Assembly: GCA_015179045.1 (NCBI GenBank)
Contig: WHUZ01000136.1
Coordinates: 46,801-110,800, forward strand
DNA from: Kalaharituber pfeilii
Taxonomy: Eukaryota; Ascomycota; Pezizomycetes; Pezizales; Pezizaceae
Length of the DNA: 64,000 bases
Direction of reading: 5' to 3'
Part shown: one piece after another, positions 10,691-20,870 of the stretch
Layout: the number at the start of each line of letters is the position of its first letter
How positions within the stretch are numbered: position 1 is the stretch's first letter
Made by a program: the position numbers and the translations under genes
The notes under the pieces: generated by a model
Told to the model about the DNA's origin: nothing
Databases searched by the model: none
What the model saw: the letters and a program-made list of their open reading frames with translations, nothing else

Positions 10691-11471
10691 CCCGACCCGC
10701 CATATTCACCCCACCGTAGCCGTAATATCCGGTGCCGTCCAGCGCCCACCGGAGCCAGAGCCCCTCACGCCCGTAACAAGCAGTATATATTTGTAGCGCA
10801 CCTTGCTAGGAGCATAATGGCAGTAGCGCAATGGCACCACAGTTTCCCAGTGCAATGGTGTGATGAATGGGTCCAGGTCAAGGTACAAGATCTGGGTACG
10901 GGGTGGCCGCCGGGCACTGAGGCGATGTCACAGTGGAGGCGGAGGCAGAGCCGGTCGGAGCTATATGATATCGAGAGGTAGATGTATTAAAAGCTAAATA
11001 CACAACTTGGGCAGGATACAAGTTGTTGCGTGGAGAAGCAAGAGGGAGGAGGGAGGAGGGCCTCTTTATAGAAAACTCTCAGTGGAAAATCCAGGTAAAC
11101 AAGCAAACAAGCAAACAAGCAAACAATCAAATAAACGAAGTACATGAACAACCGAGAAGCAACTAGAAGCACATGGAAAACAAAGGAAACGACAGGAAGT
11201 ACATGGATGGCCAGGGAAATGATTGAAAGCAGGTAGAAGCGTCAAGAATATCCAGGAATAAGCTCGGCGATACCTGTTTCCACCAGATTCTACGGCTTTT
11301 CGGCAGGTTCTCCACGGCTTTCCGGCGGGTTCTGCGGCTTTCCGGCTAGTTCTGGGGATCCGGGTTCTTCTAGCAGCTTCTGGCAGGTTCTTCGGCTTGG
11401 GGGGCTGTTAACTGATGACCGGGATGCTGGTGGCCATGTCGCTTAAGCGTGCTCACAGATGCAGGGATATA

Positions 11472-11531
11472 TTTTTTTTTTTTTTTTTTTTTATCACATG
11501 ACCCGCTTGTAGCTGTTCGCCATGGCAGGGC
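11472..11531 (-). mobile_element. LINE-B tail-only insertion
   Basis: Sixty bases of poly(T) plus the LINE-B 3' end (on minus GCCATGGCGAACAGCTACAA, GCGGGTCATGTGAT, poly A), flanked by ATGCAGGGATATA (11459-11471 and 11532-11544). LINE-B is a second family whose tail differs from LINE-A. Confidence 0.85.
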
Positions 11532-11834
11532 ATGCAGGGATATATATCGGAGTGCTAGCAGGGGTGCGGCGAATTGCAAGGGTGTCAGGGTCAGCTGCAC
11601 GTGTACGAGTACTGGCGAGTCGTATGTTGGTTGCCAGTATACGACCGGAGCTGGACGGTCTTGGGCGAGGGGTCCGGGTTGGACTGTTACAGTAATGCCA
11701 CGTGTGGTTTAATGAATGGCCGAATACAGGTCCCAGAATGTAGCCTGATGTGCGGCCCAATGCATAACTGAAATCAACAACAACTGCTCCGCTCTGCTGG
11801 CGCTCCACGCCTAACAGCTGCCCTTCCGGTCTAC

Positions 11835-12245
11835 CATATATACACCTTCATAGCCATTCCGCCCTATAGCATATATACGTCCGTGGCCATTCCGGCCTGC
11901 AGATACACCTCCTAGCCATTCCAGCCTACAGCATATCCACCTCCATAGCCATTCCGGCCCACAGCATCTACACGTCCGTGGCCATTCCGGCCTGTAGCAT
12001 GTATACCTGCATGGCTATTCCGGCCCGCAGCATAAACACCTCCGTCGCCATTCCACCCCGCAGCATATACACCTGTGTGGCCATTCTGGCCCGCAGTATA
12101 TACACCTCCGTAGCCATTCTGCCCCGCCGTATATACACCTCCGTAGCCACTTCGGCCCGCTGCATATACACCTCCGTGGCCATTACGAATTCCAGCTCGC
12201 AGTATATGCAACTCCGTAGCCATTTCTGCCCGCCGTATACATACT
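11835..12245 (+). repeat. 33-bp minisatellite array 2
   Basis: About twelve units of the same CCATTCCGGCCCGCAGCATA / TACACCTCCGTGG repeat as at 9357, followed directly by 24-bp GCAATGGCAG units (12250-12400). Confidence 0.9.
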
Positions 12246-12409
12246 TCATGGCAGCGTGCAATGGCAGCCCGCAATGCCAGCGCACGTTCGCAATGCAATG
12301 GCAGCATACATTCGCAGCGCACCTTTGCACCGCACCTTTGCAGCGCACGTGTGCAGCAGCACAATGGCAGCACATCTTCGCAGTGCAATGGCCGCATATA
12401 TTCATCTCA

Positions 12410-12716
12410 AACAGCACGAGATGAGGTGAATTTGACACGTATAGCTAAGCTGACCTTGACAGGGATAGCAGGTACTGCCAACCGGTATGCGATGAGGTCA
12501 ATTTGACAGCCATGAGAGGTCCACCCTGCCAGCGTGAGATGTAGTGAATCTGACACATGGCCCCCTAATGTGACGTTGCGAGATCAGACACCAGGCGCTA
12601 AATTTGACAGGTATAGCAGGTACGGCCCGATGGCATCAGATCTGGTGAACTTGACAGCTATGGCCTTCCCATGAGACGAGGTAGAATTACCTGAATTTGC
12701 CACGTATGACAGCCCC
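12410..12716 (-). repeat. 65-bp satellite (TGTCAAATTCAGCTCATT family)
   Basis: Four or five diverged units read on minus as ...GCCATACCTGTCAAATTCA, CCTCATCTCACGC... The main arrays of this family are at 44370-45830 and 48020-48560. Confidence 0.7.
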
Positions 12717-12726
12717 GACCCGGCGG

Positions 12727-14150
12727 TTTTTTTTTTTTTTTTTTTTTTTTTTATTTCATTACTCGCATGCCGCCCTATGGGCTATGGCGAGGTTTTATTT
12801 CAGAAAAGAAAGTAACTAACTAAACTTAACTACATGGGGCCCGCGGGTCTATATGTGTGTTGCGGGGAAAACGGCCAGCAATCTGTCTCATCTCCTTCCT
12901 CTCTCCGCCTCGTACTGGCTCGCCTTGAGCCATCTCCCTCCAAGTCGCACCCTGTCAATGTCTTGAGGGTCCTCCAAGTAGACCACGACGGAGCTGGTCT
13001 TCTTGCCCTCTCCGATGAGTATGTCTTTTTTCCGAAGCCATCTAATCCCTACTACCTTCTTCAGGTCCTTGTTGTCCTCTTTCAACCATCGTCGTACGTT
13101 GCCCAAATCCTTCCGAAGGGCTACTCCGTGTATGACGATACCGGTTTTGGTGGGGGTGGGGCGGTGCCTTCTCGGTCTCGATCTGGCTGGGGCGGGGGCG
13201 GGGGCGGGTGCCGTGGTGGGAGTTATGGCTGGTGTGGGGCCCGGTGTCGCAGTCGCGGAGGGGGCTGGGTGGGTTGCCGAGGCAATCTTCCTTGCCTCCT
13301 CGTCGCTCAACTGGCGCTTTAAGGCATACGCGTCTTGGGGGGACGGCGTCTTGCCCTTGCGCTTTCTGCTTGGGGTGGGTGCGACGGTCGGGGGTGTTGC
13401 TGCTGGAGGGGAGGTCGATCTCTTCGGTGGTGGCGGTGGGACTGTCGGGGGCGTCTCTATGCACGTGATGGGGCTGAGCCCCATTGGCTGTGGTGGTGCT
13501 GGTGGCGCTTCCACCGGCTCCGTCTGAATGCACGTGGTGGGGCTGAGCCCCAGTGACTGTGGTGGTGGTGGTGGTGGTGCCAGCCATTGAGGGAGCGGTT
13601 GGCCTGGTTCTCTTCCCACGACCAGCAACGAGGTCCCCTCGGCAAACTGTATGAGTAGGCGTGATCCTAACTTCGGGTTGTCGTCGCTTCGGGTTCTGAG
13701 TTTCCACAATGAGACTAGTATCGCGCCCCACTGGATACCGTGGTCTCTCAGTGTCTCCGTTAGGGTATTCCATTCTGGTATGTCTTCTGCGTCCCAGCCT
13801 TGGGGAGGGTCCTCCGCCGCTGGGGGAGGGGGCGGCGGGGAAGAAATGGTCGACTGTTTCTTCTTTCCCTTCGGCATTTGATTGGCGGTGGACGGTGTTT
13901 CGCGGCCTCCTATTGGGTCTTGGCGCGGGGTTGATGTGTTGGCAACGGCGGTGTTGAGCTGAAAACTCCTCGAAGCTTCACCCTGGGGGGAAACTTGTAG
14001 GTTGTGGTTTGGAGGAATAAAAATTAGATCAAAAGACTCAGCGCGCTGAGAGCTTTCGATCTATGTAGATTTCGCTGGGGGGCACGTTGTGGTTGTGGAG
14101 TCGCTTCCAAACGCTCGTCCTGAGGTGGTTGTTGTCCTGACAGGCACCTG
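12727..14150 (-). mobile_element. ORF1-only non-LTR retroelement, copy 2 (full length)
   Basis: A 1424-bp unit on the minus strand, bounded by GACCCGGCGG (12717-12726 and 14151-14160). 5' UTR, ORF1 and LINE-A hairpin/poly(A) have the same order and nearly the same total length as copy 1 (1427 bp). The 5' UTR stem is at 14027-14061. The 3' UTR contains GACCCGCGGGCCCCATGTA, shared with the truncated copies at 2778 and 58983. No ORF2. Confidence 0.9.
12888..13877 (-). CDS. Intact ORF1 protein of half-LINE copy 2
   Basis: A 329-residue uninterrupted protein and the best reference for this family. Order: MPKGKKKQ start; Pro-rich run; a region with GIQWGAILVSLWKL; two copies of the short motif (LGLSPTTCIQTEP and MGLSPITCIETPP) separated by Pro/Ala; basic SRKRKGKTPS; an Ala/Pro-rich linker; and a C-terminal RRM-like domain (GIVIHGVALRKDLGNVRRWL ... 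GIRWLRKK ... SSVVVYLED ... LGGRWLKASQYEAERGRR). It should bind element RNA as part of a retrotransposition RNP, by analogy with known LINE ORF1 proteins. It ends exactly where Tad-type ORF1 proteins usually continue into CCHC zinc knuckles. The start is chosen because it is shared with copy 1. Confidence 0.82.
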   Translation of the reverse strand: MPKGKKKQSTISSPPPPPPAAEDPPQGWDAEDIPEWNTLTETLRDHGIQWGAILVSLWKLRTRSDDNPKLGSRLLIQFAEGTSLLVVGREPGQPLPQWLAPPPPPPQSLGLSPTTCIQTEPVEAPPAPPQPMGLSPITCIETPPTVPPPPPKRSTSPPAATPPTVAPTPSRKRKGKTPSPQDAYALKRQLSDEEARKIASATHPAPSATATPGPTPAITPTTAPAPAPAPARSRPRRHRPTPTKTGIVIHGVALRKDLGNVRRWLKEDNKDLKKVVGIRWLRKKDILIGEGKKTSSVVVYLEDPQDIDRVRLGGRWLKASQYEAERGRR

Positions 14151-14181
14151 GACCCGGCGGTAGGACATGAGGTAGAATGAG

Positions 14182-14441
14182 ATAAATTTAACAGGCATGG
14201 CTGGCCCTAGCCATTTCAGTAGCCATTTCGGTAGCCATTTGGGTTGCCATTTCAGTGGCCTTTTCAGCTGCAATTTCGGCTGCCATTTCAGCATGCATTT
14301 CGGCTGCCATTTCAGCTGCCATTTCAGCTGCCTCTTCAGCATGCATTTCAGCACCCATTTCGGCTGCGATATCGGTAGCCACTTCGGCTGCCATTTCAGC
14401 ATGCATTTCAGTAGCTATTTCGGCTGCCATTTCAGCTGCTA
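14182..14441 (-). repeat. 12-bp GCYGAAATGGCT array
   Basis: Around twenty imperfect 12-bp units (minus: GCTGAAATGGCTACCGAAAT). The same array type occurs at 18583, 29590, 41240, 44100, 50010 and 51236. It often leads into the 65-bp satellite through CCAGCCATGCCTGTCAAATT. Confidence 0.9.
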
Positions 14442-14445
14442 ATTA

Positions 14446-15169
14446 AAGCTAACGGGGGAGCTACTAATCGTCACCGACTCACAAACGGCGATCACAAAGT
14501 TACAGAAGATAGCGGGAGGAGGACCTACAGCCGACGGAGCTTCCAACACGGTGAGGAGACGGTGGGAAGAACGAGCGGCCAGAGGGGACTTAGACCTTGC
14601 CATCATCTGGGTTAAAAGCCACAAGGGAATCAGAGGCAACACGGAAGCGGACCGAGCCGCAAAGGTCGGCACAGCCCTACAGTGCGAGAATGAGATCATA
14701 ACGGAGGCGGGGATAAGACAGAATTACAAGCCGAGGAGAGCCGCGGAGAGAAACCAGGCAGAGCTGAACTACCGACCGACACAACGAGCAGACGAGCGTC
14801 GTTACCTGGCTACTCTGGCCGGAATTCTGGGGAACAAAGGCCTTAAGGAATGGAGATACAAGATAGGGAAGGCGGATTCAAGGGAATGCCGATGGTGTGG
14901 CCAGGCGCCAGAGAGCTGGGAACACATACGGAGTGACTGCATCGCCTGGAACCGAAAGAACACGAAAGGAGTAGAAGGTATCAGACAGGTGGAAAAAGAC
15001 ACGAATCTGGTGGAGTTATTGGAGTGGGCCGGGGAGGACTAGATATTTAAGGATTTAGTTTCTGTTCTAAGTTTTCTTTTCCTTTTCTCATCTATGTACT
15101 TAAACATCGCCATAGCCCACAGGGCGGCACGCGATTAATGAAATAAAAAGAAAAAAAAAAAAAAAAAAA
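14446..15169 (+). mobile_element. LINE-A, 5'-truncated, intact ORF2 C-terminus
   Basis: Inserted at the end of the 12-bp array. It contains the C-terminal part of ORF2, a T/C-rich 3' UTR, the terminal hairpin in its ATCGC/GCGAT form (15106-15135) and poly(A). It is the best preserved ORF2 fragment in the window. Confidence 0.85.
14449..15042 (+). CDS. LINE-A ORF2 C-terminal fragment: RNase H and zinc motif
   Basis: About 197 codons without a stop, lacking a start because the copy is truncated. ELLIVTDSQTAITKLQKIAG holds the mid-domain catalytic Asp of RNase HI. WVKSHKGIRGNTEADRAAK holds the last catalytic Asp and the His loop. Then come RAAERNQAELNYRP, YLATLAGILGNKGL and the zinc motif CRWCGQAPESWEHIRSDC (C-x2-C-x8-H-x4-C), ending LLEWAGED. 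The N-terminal half of RNase H is missing, so it is not a working enzyme. Confidence 0.85.
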   Translation, partial: LTGELLIVTDSQTAITKLQKIAGGGPTADGASNTVRRRWEERAARGDLDLAIIWVKSHKGIRGNTEADRAAKVGTALQCENEIITEAGIRQNYKPRRAAERNQAELNYRPTQRADERRYLATLAGILGNKGLKEWRYKIGKADSRECRWCGQAPESWEHIRSDCIAWNRKNTKGVEGIRQVEKDTNLVELLEWAGED

Positions 15170-15712
15170 TACTGGCAGCTTGCTAGCTACCTATAGCTAG
15201 CCGGTTCTGTGAGCATGCGCGTCTACATAGCCAAAGGGTAGGGTTAGGCAGCGAAAGTTGGGCTTTTTCACGGCCCGGTAAGACATACAACTTCGTATCC
15301 CCGCCGCAACACGCAATTTTGCTCCGATTATCTTCAAACCGGCCTCAAATGAAAGCCCTACGCCTCCTCTATATTTCTATGTAAAAAAATAATACATTTC
15401 GTACTCTAAATCTTGCTGTATATATAGTGAAAGATACCGAGTTTTGAGTAAATTTTCGCACTAGTAGGCTATCCCTGTCATATCCTTGCCATGCTATAGC
15501 TTGGCAGCAACGGCCAAAAAACTCCATAGAAAATAGACTCAGTAGTTTTCAGAATGGTCTATGCCAAAAAGACATGACTTTTCGTCGACAACCTATCCCA
15601 ATTCAGATGACTTTTCATCGACAGCCCATACAAATTTTTACCCTAACGTTACACACCACTGTACTTCTCATCACAAACCTCCGGCAACTACAACTACCCT
15701 AACTACCTTGTT
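15170..15712. other. Spacer, nothing recognised
   Basis: Unique-looking sequence with no open frame of note. The frame at 15561-15776 runs into a LINE-B tail and is chance. Confidence 0.4.
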
Positions 15713-15772
15713 TTTTTTTTGTTTTTTTTTAAATCACATAACCCCGCTTGTAGCACTTGGCCATGGCAGGGT
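15713..15772 (-). mobile_element. LINE-B tail-only insertion
   Basis: A 60-bp poly(T)/LINE-B end flanked by a 14-bp duplication CTAACTACCTTGTT (15699-15712 and 15773-15786). Same size class as the insertion at 11472. Confidence 0.85.
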
Positions 15773-15829
15773 CTAACTACCTTGTTAAGTAATAATCCCA
15801 ATTAGCAATACACATTTTCAACACATTTA

Positions 15830-16985
15830 ACGTGCCGAAAATGACCCATTTTCTCATATGTGAAGCGGTCATTTCCAACGAATTCAACATGCCAAAAAGA
15901 ACCTATTTCCCACATCTGCAAAGAGCCTATGTGTAGCGTAGTTAACATGTGGAAAATGAGCCATTTTCTCCATGCGCTATGAGACTATTTAACATGTGTA
16001 AAATGGTCTATTTTCCACATGCGCCATGAGAGCTTTTGTAATGTATTTGCTGTTACGGATTCACTGCAACTGTAGGGCGGGCGGTCGGTGGATGTGCGCA
16101 CAGTATACGCATATGCGACGGAGGCGATATGTGACACCCGGGCGCCGGCATCGCAGTTATAAAATGTGCTATATGAGCCACGCAGAGGACTAGCGAGTAT
16201 CACTGGTTAAGTGTCTTTTTGGCCTGGCGGACGGTAACTCTCTGCGTTTACTATCATCCGTTACATTTGGCATGTGCAAAATGATTTATTTTATACATGT
16301 GTGAGGAGCCCATTTAACGTGTGCAAAATGACCTATTTTCTACATACGCGACGAGGACATTTTCGACGTATTTACTATGCGCAAGATGGTCTCTTTTCCA
16401 CACGCGCGGCGAGGGCATTTCCAACGTATTTACTATGTGCAAAACGGTCTGTTTTCCACATGTGCGGCGAGAGCATTTCCAACAGTCTGTTTTCCACATG
16501 CACAGCGAGGGCATTTCCAACGTATTTACTATGTACAAAACGGACTATTTTCCACAAGCGCGGCGAGGGCATTTCCAACTATGTGCAAAACGGTCTGTTT
16601 TCCACATGCACGGTGAGGGCATTTCCAACGTATTTACTATGTGCAAAACGGTCTACTTTCCACATGCACGGCGAGGGCATTTCCGACGTATTTACTATGT
16701 GCAAAACGGTCTACTTTCCACAAGCGCGGCGAAGGCATTTCTAATGTATTTACTATATGCAAAATGGTCTGTCTTCCACATACGTGGCGAGGGCATTTCA
16801 GACGTACTTACTATGTGCAAAACGGTCTACTTTCCACATGCACGGTGAGGGCATTTCCAACGTATTTACTATGCACAAAATGGTTTATTTTCCAAAATGG
16901 TCTATGATGAGGGCATTTGTGACGTATTTACCAACTCTATATTCAACATGCGCGACGAGGGCATTTGCGACGTATTTGCCACGCA
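15830..16985 (+). repeat. 58-bp satellite array with embedded solo LTR
   Basis: Units of about 58 bp: GCGAGGGCATTTCCAACG, TATTTACTATGTGCAAAACG, GTCTATTTTCCACATGCG. Copies 16300-16985 are the most regular. The array is interrupted by the LTR at 16051-16265. Diverged relatives are scattered over the window (see 24000, 30300, 31640, 51930). Confidence 0.85.
16051..16265 (+). mobile_element. Solo LTR (LTR-1 family)
   Basis: 215 bp beginning TGTTACGG and ending CCGTTACA, so the ends are inverted as in LTRs. It has a TATA-like GTTATAAAATG at about 16155. Flanks TTTGC (16046-16050) and TTTGG (16266-16270) look like a 5-bp target duplication with one change. Relatives: 27221-27395, 51717-51925 and a split copy at 26470. 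No internal retroelement region was seen. Confidence 0.75.
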
Positions 16986-17039
16986 TGCTATTTTACCTAC
17001 CCTTGGCAAACTGGGGCCGGCTTCTTACCTGACATCATA

Positions 17040-18060
17040 CAGGTGCGGTAAGCCGGTTCTTTAGCTAGGTGGAAATCACATTGCGGCCCTTGTATCATGG
17101 GTAAGGGTATCAAAATTGCCTTCGTAGCACATGTATGGAATAGACCACTTTGTATGTATTCAATACGTCGAAAATTGGCTCCTGACGAATGTAGAAACAT
17201 CAGGAAAAAGGGGAGTTTGCACCCTCAGTGCCATGAGCGCGAGGGCGCTGGGGCGCTGGGGCACTGCTATTGCACTGCGAAACTGTGCTGTCATTGTGGT
17301 ACTTCCCATACTAGACATGCATCTTATCATGCCAAGAAACCATGGAGCGACTATAGCTCCATGGTTTCTTGGCGTAACCATGGAGCGACTATAGCTCCAT
17401 GGTTTCTTGGCGTAGGTGCTACTTCATCAGCAAAAAAGAGGTTGCATCAGCAGCGTCACGACGAGGCAGCAAGCGTCACGACACACGATGCATTTCTGGC
17501 TTCCTGACTCTCTGGCTTGGCGCGCCTATCGTATCACAAAAGGTAGTTTACGCCCTCAGCGCCCACAAGGCAAGTAATCCTGCTGCCCGCGTCGCGACGT
17601 GCTCAACGTGCTCAAAATGTCCCCATTGCACCCACAACGCAAGTAATCCTGCTGCTGGCGCCGCAACGTACTTAACGTGCTCAAAATGTCCTCCATGTAT
17701 TCTACAATTCCAAGTCTCATACGTGCGCCCAATATGCCCAATGGTATGAAGATGGTCAATTAACTCAATTTGGCAATATCGCAGCATGTCTGAACTGCCC
17801 TGGTTAGTACATTATGGAATTGAGATTAAGTTTATGGTGTTGAAAAGGGGTAGAGCCAGATACGTACTGGGCTCTCCCTTGGGTTACTGAATTGAGTGCT
17901 GGTGAGGTCGCTTGGGCCCCCGTTGGGTCTCGTATAGGTTGCTAAATTCGGAGCTGATTCTACAGAGCGAGGGGTTAGAGGGTCGCCCATACCAAATTTC
18001 AGTCGCAGGTCAGGTGTATGCCAGGGGTATTTTCTTTCAAACTTTGGCATGCGGCATGAA
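17040..18060 (+). repeat. Segment duplicated at 57.5-58.3 kb and 61.3-61.6 kb
   Basis: 17040-17760 matches 57548-58290 (TTAGCTAGGTGGAAATCACA, CAGGAAAAAGGGGAGTTTGC, then CAAGTAATCCTGC repeats of about 90 bp). 17720-18055 matches 61270-61610 (CTGGGCTCTCCCTTGGGTTA). No gene recognised. Confidence 0.75.
17331..17416. repeat. Perfect palindrome with 17-bp arms, partly doubled
   Basis: CCAAGAAACCATGGAGC, a 7-nt loop GACTATA, then GCTCCATGGTTTCTTGG. The inner part is repeated once more directly to the right. The same palindrome stands alone at 41808-41850 and 57838-57884. Confidence 0.85.
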
Positions 18061-18372
18061 TTAAACTCAAGTTGGCCGCTTTTGTTCTATGCTAGCATGG
18101 GCATATCTGATGCTAGCCACAAATGGGTATTTTTTTTTGCGACGCCGACCAAAAGTGCTTTGACGCTGGGCTGAAAATCACTAGGATGCACATCACACAT
18201 ATTTTACTTTTTATCACATTGTGGCCGTTGCTTTATGCCCGTGCACATTTTGCCCACACGAAATATGCCTGAAACTGGCTCATCGCGAGTGCTTGTAAAG
18301 TTCGTTGAAAATAGACTCCTCGTGCCTATAGAAAACAGCCCATTTCGTATATGTCAAATACGTCTGAAAATT

Positions 18373-18530
18373 GCTATCACCATAGTCTGGCATCGCCGCT
18401 GAACTGGAACCACTGAACTACTACCGGCAAGCTTCTCCTGTCAAGCCTCTGCCGTTCAGCGCTTGAGAAACTACTGTTACCCTGAACCGGTGGTATCCGT
18501 TAGCAGCACCAGCTCACCGCCGCGTGACAA
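18373..18530 (-). mobile_element. LTR-2 fragment
   Basis: Closely matches 7640-7799 (CCTGAACCGGTSGTATCC, then CCGCCGCGTGACA). It is cut off on the left and abuts a 12-bp array on the right. Confidence 0.45.
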
Positions 18531-18582
18531 TTGGAGCTCAGCTTGTGCCCTTGCGTCGGCACAGCCGTGTGTATCTAATGCT

Positions 18583-18778
18583 GAAATGGCTGGTGAGTTG
18601 GCAGCCAAAATGGCAGCCGTAATAGCAGCTGAAATGGCAGCCGAAACAGCTACCGAAGTGAATGCTGAAAAGGCTGCTGAAAAGGCTGCTGAAATCGCTG
18701 ATGAAATGGCCGCTGAAATGGCAGCCAAAATGGCTACCGAAATGGCTACTGGAATGGCTACTGGAATGGCTAGGGCTA
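18583..18778 (+). repeat. 12-bp GCTGAAATGGCT array
   Basis: About sixteen imperfect units, followed by GCTAGCCATGCCTGTCAAAT and one 65-bp satellite unit (18779-18840). Confidence 0.88.
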
Positions 18779-18839
18779 GCCATGCCTGTCAAATTCAGCT
18801 TATTCCACTTCATCTTGTACCATCGGGTCGCACCAACTA

Positions 18840-20410
18840 TACATATCAAATGTATGCTGCCATTGCTCTGCGAAGCTGCACTGCCAGTGCGCGCTGCCAT
18901 GAGGTGTGTATACGGCAGGCAGAAATGGCTACGGAGTTGCATATACAGGGAGCTGGAATTCGTAATGGCCACGGAGGTGTATATGCAGCGGGCCGAAGTG
19001 GCTACGGAAGTGTATATACTGCGCGCCAGAATGGCCACACAGGTATATAAGCTGCGGGCTGGAATGGCGACGAAGGTGTTTATGCTGCGGGCCGGAATAG
19101 CCATGTCGGTATACATGCTACAGGCCAGAATGGCCACGGACGTGTAGATGCTGTAGGCCGGAATGGCTATGGAGGTGGATATGCTGTAGGCTGGAATGGC
19201 TAGGAGGTGTATCTGCAGGCCGGAATGGCCACGGACGTATATATGCTATAGGGCGGAATGGCTATGAAGGTGTATATATGGTAGACCGGAAGGGCAGCTG
19301 TTAGGCGTGGAGCGCCAGCAGAGCGGAGCAGTTGTTGTTGAATTCAGCTATGCATTGGGCCGCACATCAGGCTACACTTTGGGACCTGTATTCGGGCATT
19401 CATTAAACCACACGTTGCATTACTGGAACAATCCAACCCGGACCCCTCGCCCAAGACCCTCCAGCTCCGGTCGTATACTGGCAACAAACATACGACTCGC
19501 CAGTACTCGTACACGTGCAGCTGACCCTGACACCGTTGCAATTCGCCGCACTCCTTCTAGCACTCCGATAAATATCCCTGGACGTGTGAGCACGCTTAAG
19601 CGACATGGCCGCCACATCCCGGTCATCGGTTAACAGGCCGAAGCCGAAGAACCTGCCAGAACCTGGTAGAAGAACCCGGATCCCCAGAACCCGGCGGAAA
19701 GCCGCAGAACCCGGCGGAAAGCCGTAGAACCTGCCGGAAGCTATAGAACCTGCCGGAGAGCCATAGAAGCTGGTGGAAACAGGTATCGGCGAGCTTATTC
19801 CCGGATATTCTTGACGCTTCTACCTGGTTCCAGTCATTTCCGTGGCCATCCATGTACTTTTTGTCGTTTCCTTTGTTTTCCATGTACTTCTAGTTGCTTC
19901 TCGGTTTTCCATGTACTTCGTTTGTTTGCTTGTTTGCTTGTTTGCCTGGATTGTCCAGCGAGGGTTTTCTATAAAGAGGCCCTCCTCCCTCCTCCCTCTT
20001 GCTTCTCCAGGCAAGAACTTGTATCCTACCCAAGTTGTGTATTTAGCTTTTAATACATCTACCTCTCGATATCATATAGCTCCGACCGCCTCTGTCTCCG
20101 CCTCCACTGTGACATCGCCTCAGCGCCCCCGGCCACCCCGTACCCAGATCTTGTACCTAGACTCGGACCTGTTCATCACAATGTTGCGCTAGGAAACTGC
20201 GGTGCCATTGCGCTGCTGCCATTGTGCTCCTGGCAAGGTGCGCTACAAATATATATGCTCCCATAATGGTGTGAAAGTGCACTGCCATTGTGCTGCTGGC
20301 ATTGTGGTGCTGCAAAGGTGCACTGCGAATGTATGCTGCTATTGCAATCCGAAGATGCACTGCCATTGTACTACGAAGATGTACAGCCATTGCATGTTAC
20401 GGGTGTGAGG
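18840..20410 (-). repeat. Composite repeat, right arm of inverted duplication
   Basis: Inverse copy of 10690-12430. Order: 24-bp unit, 33-bp array (18900-19290), head sequence, CCGGTCGTATACTGGCAACA, GGAAAGCCGCAGAACC series and TTTGCTTGTTTGCTTG run. A promoter-like CTATAAAGAGGCCCTCCTCC lies near 19970. Then comes TTTAATACATCTACCTCTCG and 24-bp units (20200-20400). A third partial copy lies at 42140-42730. Confidence 0.75.
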
Positions 20411-20439
20411 GGCTAGGCTGCAGTAGGCGTTGGAAGGTA

Positions 20440-20870
20440 CTGAATGTTACGGCTACGGAGGAGTGTATACGGCGGGCCGGAATGGCTACCGAGGTGTATA
20501 TACGGTAGGGCCGAAGTGACTACGTCGGTGTATATATGACGGGCCTCAGTCACTACGGCGGTGTGTATACTGTGGGCCGGAATGGCCATAGAGGTGTATA
20601 TGCTACAAGCTGGAATGGCCGTGGAGGTGTCAATGCTGTGGGCCAGAATGGCCACAGAAGTGTATATGCTGCCCGGCGGAATGGCCATGGAGGTGTATAT
20701 GCTGTGGGTCGGAATGGCTATGGAGGAATAGATAGTATAGGCCAGAATAGTTACAGAGGTATATGTGCTATGGGCCGGAATGGCTACGGAGGTGTGTATG
20801 CTGTAGGGTGGAATAGACACAGAGGTGTATATATGGTGGACCGGAAAGGCAGCTGTACGGCATGGAGCAT
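20440..20870 (-). repeat. 33-bp minisatellite array 4
   Basis: About thirteen units read on plus as GGCCGGAATGGCTACGGAGG / TGTATATGCTGTG, ending in the shared head sequence at 20840-20900. Confidence 0.9.

Larger units (their letters stand above)
10690..12430 (+). repeat. Composite repeat, left arm of a large inverted duplication
   Basis: This block recurs in inverse orientation at 18840-20410. Shared parts include the stretch with AAGCTAAATACACAACTTGG (about 10990), the AAACAAGCAAACAAGC run (about 11100), the GTTCTGCGGCTTTCCGG series (about 11320), CGTATGTTGGTTGCCAGTAT (about 11620), the 33-bp array and the 24-bp cluster. In the other orientation a TATA-like CTATAAAGAGGCC and a T/C-rich leader suggest an LTR or promoter. 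No protein domain is visible. Confidence 0.75.
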
